From: Colivivens sp963626085
GTDB taxonomy: Bacteria; Bacteroidota; Bacteroidia; Bacteroidales; Bacteroidaceae
DNA: 22,033 bases
NCBI GenBank assembly: GCA_963626085.1
Contig: CAVFVJ010000022.1
Coordinates: forward strand, 1-22,033
Direction of reading: 5' to 3'
Both the position numbers and the translations under genes were made by a program. This document shows, in pieces, positions 9,456-17,359 of the stretch (position 1 is the stretch's first letter; every line of letters starts with the position of its first letter). The notes beneath the pieces are model-generated. The model was given only the letters and a program-made list of their open reading frames with translations, searched no databases and was not told the origin of the DNA.

Positions 9456-9492
9456 AAAGCGGAGGCAACCAAGATTGCCTCCGCTTTGTTTT
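9451..9492. terminator. Perfect 18-bp bidirectional intrinsic terminator
   Basis: AAAACAAAGCGGAGGCAA (9451-9468) pairs perfectly with 9475-9492 around a 6-base loop CCAAGA. The stem is GC-rich in the middle with A/T flanks giving U-runs on both transcripts. It sits between the convergent GH127 and regulator genes, 11 bp past the regulator's stop, and should stop transcription from both sides. Confidence 0.9.
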
Positions 9493-9503
9493 GTATGTCT
9501 GCC

Positions 9504-12500
9504 TTACTGTTCAAACAACTTCTGAAGAGCCTCGTCGTTCAAGTTCTCAGAGTAATAGGCAATGAACTCTTTCGGGGTCATACCGAAATACTCATGGAAG
9601 GTGTTGCTGAAATGTGAGTGGGAAGAGAAGCCTACTCTATAAGCTACTTCCGACACGTTCACGTTATTATTTACTAGCAAATAGGCTGCCTGCTTCAACC
9701 TGTATGAACGGATAAAAGTGTTGGGAGAGATCCCATAACGTTCCTTCATCTTGCGGTTCAGGTGCACACGGCTTATACCTGCATCGTTGGCAAGTTCGTT
9801 TACTCCGAAGTTGGAGTCGTCCAGATGTTTCTTCAAGGATTCATTGATGCGGTTGAAGAGTTTGTCGTCTGCACTGTCAATCTTGGCAGACGCATAGTCG
9901 TACCCAACCTCTGTTCTACGCACCCTTCCGATAATCCTTTCCCGTACCCTGATACCCTGTGCTATGGCACTCTTGAGCATCAGCAGATTAAATGGTTTAG
10001 TAAGGAAATGGTCAACATCCAAGTCCAGACTGTTTATCTGTGCCCTGTCGCTGTTCTCGCTCGTGAGCATGATTATCGGTAGATTGTTGGTTTCCGGATT
10101 CGACTTAATACGCTTGCACAATTCGATACCGTCACCGTCTGGCATACGTATGTCGGTCACAACAGCATCAGGACGTTGAGTCAGTATCTTTTGCCATGCT
10201 GGATTGCCACCGTTACATGTTATCACATTATATGAGTCCTGCAGTTGGTCTTTTATATACTGACACAGCCCCTTGTCATCGTCTACAATCATTATCGTGA
10301 GCTTCTTCTTTTCTGTGCCAGCAGATTCAGCATCAGGCGCATCGAGTCCAGCGAACGGGTTGGGTTCTGTTTCCGCGTCCACAGTGGAGTTGTCACTGGC
10401 AGTCTCGTCTTGTGGTGGTAGCAGCTCGTCTTCTTTGAGGTGACTGTTGCCCAATGGGAATTGCATGATGAACTCCACTCCGTCAGGGTCGATGTTGCGT
10501 ACACTGATGTCACCGTGGTGGAGAGCTACCAGTTCTGTCACAAGGTTAAGCCCGATGCCAGATCCCAACTTGTTGGATGTGTTGTTGCTTGCCTGATAGA
10601 AACGCTCGAAGATATGTGGCATGTCTTGTGGACTGATACTTGAACCGCTGTTGTACACACGAATCTCAAACCAGTCCTTTGCATATTTCAATATGCATTT
10701 AGTGCGTACCATGATACGTCCTTCCTCCGGTGTGAACTTGAATGCGTTTGACAGGATATTTGACAGGATCTTCTCGAAGTGGTTCCTGTCAATCCATATC
10801 ATAACGTGTTGGTTGGCGTGCTCAATGGTGAATGTGATGCGTTTGACGCTTGCATAACCTGCAAACGACTGGAAGACATTGTCCGAGTACTGCTGGAAGT
10901 CCGTTTCTGAGAAATGCATGCGGAACTGTCCGTTGTCTATCTTGCGTATGTCCGTTATCTGCTGCACGATATTCAGAAGCCGCTCGCAGTTCCGTTCCAT
11001 AATCCTGTACAGGCTCAGGTTCTTCTCCTGTACCTTCTGGTCTTCGTTGCCGGCAGGACTGTCGGCATTCATGCTCATAAGTTGGCGTAGAGGGGAGAGC
11101 ACCATGGTCAATGGCGACCGCAGTTCATGTGCGATGCTGGTGAACATACGCAGTTTCGCTTCTTTGAGCTGTTCGTTCTGTCTTGCCATACCCAGCAACT
11201 TGCGCTGTCTCCTGTGTTCGTTGTACACCTTATATATATAGATGCCTATGACGGATGCGACTGCCAAGTAAATCAACCAAGCCCACCATGAGGCGTACCA
11301 CGGGTGTGCCACTGTCACATCTATGCTTGTCTCGATACCGTTCTGCTCGTCGTTCTCCCTGTAAGCCTTGACATGCATGGTGTATTTGCCCGGCTGGAGA
11401 GTTGAGTAGTATACTCCCGTGCCCGACTGGCATGTGTGCCATGTCTTGTCGTAGCCTTCAAGCATATACTTGTACAGTATACGGTTCGGTGCGGAATAGT
11501 CGGGCACTGCGAACGTGAACTCCAGTGAGTTCTGGTTGGATGCGAGCATGATCTCTTTTGCTGAGAGTATATTCTGGTCCAGTGTGTTGCCGTCTGACTC
11601 CGAATCATACGACACGTACTGTCCGTTCACCTTCAGACTGGTGAGCAGGATGGGTCGCCTGAGGTCTTTGTGCCTGTTTATCTTGGAGGAGTTGAAGCCT
11701 ATTATCCCGTTGTCAGACCCGAAGTAGATGGTGCCTGTCTTCGACTTGTAGTGTGACTTGCCGTGGAACTCACCGATGAAGTATCCCCCGAATGAGGTAT
11801 ATACATGTGGGGCGGACGTGTTCTTGTCGATACAGATAATTTTCTGTTGTGTGGCAAGCCAGATGGCAGACTGGGTGGGTTCTATCGACATCACCGATTC
11901 ATCCTGAAGCATTATCTTGGATTCAGCTGTCTGCAGGTCATAGACTACGAGTCCGGAGTTGGTTCCTATGTACAGGTTCTGTCCGTCCTTGACAATGCAC
12001 CTTGCCATGAGAATGTTTGAACGGTCGAAGGTGATTTCCGTAATCTGACTTGATGCGTACTTGTACTGGAAGATGCCTTGGGCAGTACCTATCCACAGAT
12101 TGCTGTTGTCGCAGCAGAGGCAGTATGTCCATCCGTTGAACAATGATATTGAAGACAGGTCGGTCACAGAGTGTGACTTTAGGTCTGCCATGAACACTCC
12201 CCTGCCGTTTGTCGCTATGTAAAGGACATCGTGGCTTTGGTCGTATGCCAGGTCCATAATCGGCTCTGAGGAGAACTGGCGCAGCCAGTCGGGTGTCATG
12301 AATTCACCGCTTGTGCGGCACTGCACCCCACCGCCGTATGACCCGATCCACACTGCTCCACGCTTGTCGACCACGACACTTTGTACCAACGGTGATCTCA
12401 GTCCGCCTACTGCCACGGCATTGCTCAGATTGTCGTTCTCCGACACGAACACACCGGCTCCGTCGGTGCCTATCCAGTAATTGCCCTTCTGGTCTGACGT

Positions 12501-13571
12501 GATGGAGGTGATGGACGATGCATTCATCTTGTTGGACGATGGCGATATGGCATAATACAGGAAGTTGTCGGAGTGGTTGGGCAGTACCAGCACGCCTTTC
12601 TGGTAGATGCCTACCAACAGGTTGCCTTCCGCATCCTCCGTGAACGAACGTATCTTGGCGAAGTCAAGGTTAACGTTGGGGTTGTAGATATAATAAGGAG
12701 AAAGTGTCTCGTCACCGTGCATCTGCCAAATTCCGCGGCTGTCCGTTCCGACCAGTACCGTACCATCCTTGCGCTCTATGACCGATGAAACGGGATAGTT
12801 GAAAGGTTTATTAAGTGTTCTCAGCACTTGCGACTTGGTGTCGAACAGCAGGATGCCGGCATTGGTGCCGAGAATGATGTCGCCTGATGTCTGCAACTGT
12901 GATATGACGTATGTGTTGTTCTGCTGTATGATTTCAGCGGCTTCGTCCGTCATCCTTACAGGCAGTGTCTTCATGGCTTTCAGGTCGATGTGGTGCAGTC
13001 GGTGACTGTTGTCGGCAATCCACAGGTGGCTGTTCCTGTCTATGAATATGCGCTGACATATATTGTCGGGGAACAGTTTCCTGAGTTTTGTTGTCTTGTC
13101 CGTGTCCTTCTTGCACGTCTTCTCGTTGAAGACAACCAGTCCCTCGCCGTCAATGGAAATCAACAGACAGTCCTTTTCCGGGTATCTGAGTATATTGCCG
13201 ATGGACAGTCCCTCTTTCGTCTCGTTGTCTGATAGGAATATATGTTGCAGACTGTTGTTCTTGATGTCAAAAAGAATCAGTCCGTTGCTTGTCGCAAGCC
13301 ACAGCTGGTTCTCCGAACGTTCCTTGACAGCTCTGACACTGTTTATCAGCACGTCCTTGCGACCAGACAGTTGGTCGTGAAACCGCTCTCCGTCGAACAT
13401 GTCCAGAGAGGCGACCCCCGACACCCACGCTATGCCACGTGAGTCGATGTATGTCGAATAGATGGAACTGCTGGTCAGTCCGTCCTGTGTGGTGTATATC
13501 CTGGCGGTTTGTGATTTGCCGGTAATGGCTACGGCCAGCATGATGATGAATAAAAACAATCTGTGTCGCAT
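9504..13571 (-). CDS. Hybrid two-component system sensor/regulator (HTCS)
   Basis: This 1355-aa single-protein signalling system senses glycan fragments in the periplasm and controls CAZyme genes. In order it has: a signal peptide (1-21); about 650 residues of beta-propeller repeats (for example NYWIGTDGAGVFV, AVWIGSYGGGVQC, NLWIGTAQGIF); a Y_Y_Y domain (about 690-750, ending VTVAHPWYAS); one membrane helix (about 759-780); a histidine kinase with phospho-acceptor H815 (IAHELRSPL), N-box NILSNAFKF and G-box GSGIGLN; a receiver domain with acidic pocket from D1097 and phospho-acceptor D1140 (TDIRMPDGDG); and an AraC-type DNA-binding domain (about 1250-1345). Every catalytic residue is present, so it looks functional. 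It is convergent with the GH127 gene and divergent from the 1118-aa gene, placing it centrally among its likely targets. The ligand cannot be read from sequence. Confidence 0.97.
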   Translation of the reverse strand: MRHRLFLFIIMLAVAITGKSQTARIYTTQDGLTSSSIYSTYIDSRGIAWVSGVASLDMFDGERFHDQLSGRKDVLINSVRAVKERSENQLWLATSNGLILFDIKNNSLQHIFLSDNETKEGLSIGNILRYPEKDCLLISIDGEGLVVFNEKTCKKDTDKTTKLRKLFPDNICQRIFIDRNSHLWIADNSHRLHHIDLKAMKTLPVRMTDEAAEIIQQNNTYVISQLQTSGDIILGTNAGILLFDTKSQVLRTLNKPFNYPVSSVIERKDGTVLVGTDSRGIWQMHGDETLSPYYIYNPNVNLDFAKIRSFTEDAEGNLLVGIYQKGVLVLPNHSDNFLYYAISPSSNKMNASSITSITSDQKGNYWIGTDGAGVFVSENDNLSNAVAVGGLRSPLVQSVVVDKRGAVWIGSYGGGVQCRTSGEFMTPDWLRQFSSEPIMDLAYDQSHDVLYIATNGRGVFMADLKSHSVTDLSSISLFNGWTYCLCCDNSNLWIGTAQGIFQYKYASSQITEITFDRSNILMARCIVKDGQNLYIGTNSGLVVYDLQTAESKIMLQDESVMSIEPTQSAIWLATQQKIICIDKNTSAPHVYTSFGGYFIGEFHGKSHYKSKTGTIYFGSDNGIIGFNSSKINRHKDLRRPILLTSLKVNGQYVSYDSESDGNTLDQNILSAKEIMLASNQNSLEFTFAVPDYSAPNRILYKYMLEGYDKTWHTCQSGTGVYYSTLQPGKYTMHVKAYRENDEQNGIETSIDVTVAHPWYASWWAWLIYLAVASVIGIYIYKVYNEHRRQRKLLGMARQNEQLKEAKLRMFTSIAHELRSPLTMVLSPLRQLMSMNADSPAGNEDQKVQEKNLSLYRIMERNCERLLNIVQQITDIRKIDNGQFRMHFSETDFQQYSDNVFQSFAGYASVKRITFTIEHANQHVMIWIDRNHFEKILSNILSNAFKFTPEEGRIMVRTKCILKYAKDWFEIRVYNSGSSISPQDMPHIFERFYQASNNTSNKLGSGIGLNLVTELVALHHGDISVRNIDPDGVEFIMQFPLGNSHLKEDELLPPQDETASDNSTVDAETEPNPFAGLDAPDAESAGTEKKKLTIMIVDDDKGLCQYIKDQLQDSYNVITCNGGNPAWQKILTQRPDAVVTDIRMPDGDGIELCKRIKSNPETNNLPIIMLTSENSDRAQINSLDLDVDHFLTKPFNLLMLKSAIAQGIRVRERIIGRVRRTEVGYDYASAKIDSADDKLFNRINESLKKHLDDSNFGVNELANDAGISRVHLNRKMKERYGISPNTFIRSYRLKQAAYLLVNNNVNVSEVAYRVGFSSHSHFSNTFHEYFGMTPKEFIAYYSENLNDEALQKLFEQ

Positions 13572-13600
13572 AATGTATTCCTTTCGCTATAATCAGTTTG

Positions 13601-13608
13601 CAAAGATA
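13601..13608 (-). promoter_or_regulatory. -7 promoter element of the HTCS gene
   Basis: On the - strand this reads TATCTTTG, an exact match to TAnnTTTG. It lies 29 bp before the HTCS start codon. No clear -33 TTTG was found at the normal distance. Confidence 0.5.
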
Positions 13609-13727
13609 TACTTTTTTCGCCAACATTCTTCTGTGCCAGAACCGATAATATACAGCAGATTCTCGTGTAAAGGCCACTTTCCCTCAAGATTTTTGTCGAT
13701 GTAACCAATTTGCAAGAAAATAAAACA

Positions 13728-13765
13728 AGGGTTCAAGAGGGTTACAGCTAGAAGCTGTTACTTTG
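13728..13765 (+). promoter_or_regulatory. Candidate promoter/operator of the 1118-aa gene
   Basis: TTACTTTG (13758-13765) is one base from the TAnnTTTG -7 consensus and lies 47 bp before the start codon. Directly before it is the palindrome ACAGCT-AGA-AGCTGT (13744-13758), and before that AGGGTT occurs twice exactly 10 bp apart (13728 and 13738). Repeats one helical turn apart suit an AraC-type regulator. The assignment to the neighbouring HTCS is inference. Confidence 0.4.
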
Positions 13766-13812
13766 CCGCCAGAAAATTGTGAGTAGTAAAACAACTTTTT
13801 AACAACTAAATT

Positions 13813-16800
13813 ATGATGAAAAAATTACTTTCGATGTTGATGCTTGTGGCGGGAACCATGACCATCAACGCACAGATCGACACCTCCGGTTGGTCGGAAG
13901 GTGACGATGTGTCCAGTCAGCTTGACTGGGGTGACTATGACGGTACTACCAATGACGGTGGTTATTGGCAGGGGACTAGTGCCGCTTATTCTTACAATGA
14001 GTGGGAGAATTTCCAGAAAGCGGACATTGACCGTTATCAGTTCGTGTATCTGCCCGCAGGCGTGTACACACTGCGCGCACAGGCATTCCACCGTTACGGA
14101 GACCAGAGTGCCGCTGCGAAACTCTTCTTCAACAACACCACACAGGATGCTTATGCATATCTCTATGCGGATGTAATCACAGTGGACAGTATTGCAACTG
14201 ACAGCGACGGAGTGGAAAGCATAGCCGCTTACACTGTGACATCAAGCCGTCAGAAGGCTCTGTGCTCCAACTGGTCAGAGAGGGTTGACCACATCATTTT
14301 TGAGAAAATAAATTCAGAAGGAAATACTGACTGGTCGTCCGACTCCAAGTACACGTTCGAGGATGTCACTTATTACGCTCCGAACAGTATGGAGGGCGCA
14401 CGCGCATACTTCGACTTGGACGCTTTCTGGAATGAGGTTAAGGTGATTGTCAAGGAAGACAGTTATGTAAAGCTCGGTATCCGTCGTGAAGGTGAGAATA
14501 TCGGTGCTGAATGGGTGCTCTACTCTAACTTCCAGATTGTCTATGAAGGTAATTCTGGCGATGCAGTCGAGATTGAGCTGGCTCAAGAGGAACTGTTCAA
14601 GGCGGAGTCTGCCCTCGAACAGTTGCGCGACAAGATTGCCTTGGCTTACGGTACACTTGCAGTGCTTCTTGACGATGCGATGATGGAAATCGACTATGAT
14701 GACGCTGATGCAGAGAGTATCCGTGAGGCAACTGAGACTGTCAACAACCTGTATGCTGAGTACACGACTTACTTCAATGACGCTGAAACCATCAATGGAC
14801 TCATCGGTTCAATGACATCTCTTTCTGAACTTACTTCATACGCCGGTCTTGAAGACTTCAAGGCTGCCATCGTCAACGCACAGGGTGTCATTGACGACGG
14901 AAATGACGGAAGTGAACCCACTATAACTGACCCTGCCACATACACAGACGCAAAGGACAAGTTGATTAGCGCACGCATAAGCTATCTTATGTCTGCAGGT
15001 GCTGACGAGAACGGAGTCTACGATTTCTCCGCTGCCATCAAGAACCGTTGGTTCTGCAACGAAGAGTACAATCCGACATGGAACGAAGAGAGCCAGCAGT
15101 ACAAGTATGCCGATGACATCGAATCTGCATGGTTCGGTTCCAACAAGGCCTGGGAGGTGGATGCTACTGCTGCTGATTCAGCCAACGGACGTTACGCCCT
15201 CTCAGACAAGGTGGTCATCTACAGCTCTGAGATGAACAACGAGTGGGTTAAGGACATGAAGATTACAAGTGGATGGATGGGTTCTATCGACAAGCCGAGA
15301 TTCACTCAGGGTTACACAAGTATTCAACAGTGGAGTGCCTCTGCCGTAACAGGTTACACTGGCATACACCAAACTCTTACAGGTCTGCCTGACGGATACT
15401 ACTCAATGAGTGCTATGTACGTGAATGCAGGCAACGACGTTACTGATGGTCAGTATGCATTTATCTCATGCGGTGACAATGTGGAGAAGGCTCAGTTCAC
15501 CAAGAAATACTCTGGATGGTGGGGCAACAACCGTGGCGGTTGGCAGACCCTCTCAACCGGCATGATACACGTGACTGGCGGTGTTGCTACAGTGGGTGTG
15601 CGCTCTAACTGGTTCTATGCAGCTACAGGCTTCCACCTTTATTATTATGGAAGCAATCCGGACTTCTCTTCAATGGTCCAGGTTAAGATTGATGATGTCA
15701 AGGCACTTGCCGAAGAGAAACTCTCGTTCCCCGGTGACATTACAGAGGTGGAGGAGATGCTCGGTGACATCAAGATGCCGGTAGAAGGGTTCGATGCATA
15801 TCTCAACGCACTTGACGAGGTCAGTGAGATAACTGCATACATCAACGCTGCATATGATTACATCAACTCATGGAATCTTGTTAACGACATCGTTGTAAAA
15901 CAGGATGCTTATGACGCAGAGACTCCTGAATACGCAATCTATGAGGTATTGTTCAATGCGGTAAGTGAAATCGGTTCTAACGAGAGCGACACTTACAAGA
16001 CTGCCATGGAGGCTACAGAACTCTTCAACTCTCTGAATACTTACATCACTTACCGTGATGAAATCGCTAAGTTTGCAGATGCTTATCCTGCTATCTCTAC
16101 TATCATCAGCAAGCAGAGCGAAAGTCTGCAAGCTTCTCTCACAAAGGAGACAATCGCTGAATACACAGCAGAGCTTGAGGTTGCTTACAAGGAAGGTATG
16201 AAGGCAAAGAATGCCAAGATTCTCGCTGAACTCGGTATCGACAAGGCTACAGTAGACTCACCTGTTGACATTACAGTGCTTCTCACTAACCCTGACTTCT
16301 CCGACGGCAAGAACGGTTGGACTGACGCTCAGAACAACATGGTTGTCGACAAGAACCTGCAGAACGCAGAACGCTGGAACGAGAACTTCGACTATTCACA
16401 GACTGTAGTTGCACTGCCGGAAGGTTGCTACAAGTTCACTGTTCAGGCATTCTACCGTGACGGTAGCATGGGCAACGTCAATGAGGGTGCTTACTACAAC
16501 TGGTGGTATGCCTCAGCTGCAGACACTGAACTTTGGGAGACAAAGAATGTAGAGCTTTACGCAAACTCAAACGGTGCAGAGCGTGTCTCATACATCACTT
16601 CCATTGCAAGTGAACTGTTCACAGAGCCTTCATTCACAAGAATTGTCGGCAGTTTGGTTGACGGTGACATCCTCGTAGATGAGAACGGTGACATCGTTTA
16701 TGATGAGAACGGCAACGAGATTGTGATGCAGGACACTATCTGGCAGTACTACAACGATACAGTCTACACTGAGGCTGGCGAGATAGAGTCTGTAAAGGCT

Positions 16801-17169
16801 CACGGTTATCCGTTCGACGCAGAGGTTGACGAGGCTGGTACCGTTTACTACTATCCGAACTCAATGACAGGTGCATACTATTGCTTCGAGAAGAACCCGA
16901 CAAGCTACTACAATGAGGTTGCTATCATGGTTGAGGACGATATGGACTTGAAGCTAGGTATCCGTAAGGCTACTACCATCAGCAACGACTGGTGCATCTT
17001 CGATAACTTCAAGCTCTATTACCTTGGCAAGGAGGCTCCAGACGCAATCCAGGAGGTAAATCAAGAGTCTGTAGGCAACGGTGCTATCTACAACGTGGCA
17101 GGACAGAAGTTGGCTGCACCGCAGAAGGGTATCAACATCATCAACGGCAAGAAGTACCTTGTGAAATGA
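13813..17169 (+). CDS. Secreted modular protein with three beta-sandwich-like modules and a Por-type tail; function unknown
   Basis: The 1118-aa protein starts with a signal peptide (MMKKLLSMLMLVAGTMTINA). I recognise no catalytic domain. Module 1 (about 20-246) and module 3 (about 823-1072) are clearly related. Both share a block near YAPNSMEGA / YYPNSMTGA, then N-E-V, then KLGIR, then a tryptophan, then NF and Y-x-G. Module 2 (about 476-613) ends similarly (GVRSNW...GFHLYYYG). They look like galactose-binding-type beta sandwiches. Between them lie Ala/Glu-rich helical stretches (247-398 and 614-815) that resemble FIVAR-type spacers. The last 30 residues (IYNVAGQKLAAPQKG...KKYLVK) resemble a type IX secretion sorting tail. 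Placement between the HTCS and GH5-GH43 suggests a glycan-binding or surface-display role. ATGATG gives two possible starts. It has its own promoter and terminator. Confidence 0.85.
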   Translation: MMKKLLSMLMLVAGTMTINAQIDTSGWSEGDDVSSQLDWGDYDGTTNDGGYWQGTSAAYSYNEWENFQKADIDRYQFVYLPAGVYTLRAQAFHRYGDQSAAAKLFFNNTTQDAYAYLYADVITVDSIATDSDGVESIAAYTVTSSRQKALCSNWSERVDHIIFEKINSEGNTDWSSDSKYTFEDVTYYAPNSMEGARAYFDLDAFWNEVKVIVKEDSYVKLGIRREGENIGAEWVLYSNFQIVYEGNSGDAVEIELAQEELFKAESALEQLRDKIALAYGTLAVLLDDAMMEIDYDDADAESIREATETVNNLYAEYTTYFNDAETINGLIGSMTSLSELTSYAGLEDFKAAIVNAQGVIDDGNDGSEPTITDPATYTDAKDKLISARISYLMSAGADENGVYDFSAAIKNRWFCNEEYNPTWNEESQQYKYADDIESAWFGSNKAWEVDATAADSANGRYALSDKVVIYSSEMNNEWVKDMKITSGWMGSIDKPRFTQGYTSIQQWSASAVTGYTGIHQTLTGLPDGYYSMSAMYVNAGNDVTDGQYAFISCGDNVEKAQFTKKYSGWWGNNRGGWQTLSTGMIHVTGGVATVGVRSNWFYAATGFHLYYYGSNPDFSSMVQVKIDDVKALAEEKLSFPGDITEVEEMLGDIKMPVEGFDAYLNALDEVSEITAYINAAYDYINSWNLVNDIVVKQDAYDAETPEYAIYEVLFNAVSEIGSNESDTYKTAMEATELFNSLNTYITYRDEIAKFADAYPAISTIISKQSESLQASLTKETIAEYTAELEVAYKEGMKAKNAKILAELGIDKATVDSPVDITVLLTNPDFSDGKNGWTDAQNNMVVDKNLQNAERWNENFDYSQTVVALPEGCYKFTVQAFYRDGSMGNVNEGAYYNWWYASAADTELWETKNVELYANSNGAERVSYITSIASELFTEPSFTRIVGSLVDGDILVDENGDIVYDENGNEIVMQDTIWQYYNDTVYTEAGEIESVKAHGYPFDAEVDEAGTVYYYPNSMTGAYYCFEKNPTSYYNEVAIMVEDDMDLKLGIRKATTISNDWCIFDNFKLYYLGKEAPDAIQEVNQESVGNGAIYNVAGQKLAAPQKGINIINGKKYLVK

Positions 17170-17196
17170 TGAGTTGACACAGCTATTGATATGACG

Positions 17197-17233
17197 GATG
17201 TCCCGGGTGAATCACCTGGGACATCTTTTGTTT
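17197..17233 (+). terminator. Intrinsic terminator after the 1118-aa gene
   Basis: GATGTCCCGGGTG (17197-17209) pairs with CACCTGGGACATC (17213-17225) over 13 bp with a single G-U pair and a 3-base loop. The T-rich run TTTTGTTT follows. It separates the 1118-aa gene from the GH5-GH43 gene, which therefore needs its own promoter. Confidence 0.9.
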
Positions 17234-17237
17234 CGTC

Positions 17238-17265
17238 TGGAATGCCCCTGAGACAGGTGGAATGC
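17238..17265 (+). promoter_or_regulatory. Direct repeat TGGAATGC, 20-bp spacing: candidate regulator-binding site
   Basis: TGGAATGC occurs at 17238-17245 and again at 17258-17265, 20 bp apart (about two helical turns), roughly 65-90 bp before the -7 element of the GH5-GH43 gene. Direct repeats of this kind are expected for AraC-type DNA-binding domains such as that of the neighbouring HTCS. Binding is inferred only. Confidence 0.35.
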
Positions 17266-17328
17266 AGTGTTGTTTCTTTTCTAAAAACTTTATGTTCATA
17301 TATTACAACACGAAAAAACGGATATGCC

Positions 17329-17336
17329 TAACTTTG
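17329..17336 (+). promoter_or_regulatory. -7 promoter element of the GH5-GH43 gene
   Basis: TAACTTTG is an exact TAnnTTTG match. It lies 23 bp before the ATG at 17360 and downstream of the first in-frame ATG at 17324, so it argues for the later start. A -33 TTTG at the usual spacing is not clear. Confidence 0.55.
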
Positions 17337-17359
17337 CAGCGCAAATCAAATTACAATCT

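Noticed and set aside
9411..9617. Short plus-strand frame across the repeats and terminator
   Set aside because: It is made of the repeat array, the hairpin and the antisense of the regulator's 3' end; no protein features.
10292..13232. Many short frames opposite or inside the HTCS gene
   Set aside because: They are shadows of a fully conserved coding sequence and show no domain or start signals. The same holds for the frames inside polA, GH127, the 1118-aa and GH5-GH43 genes.
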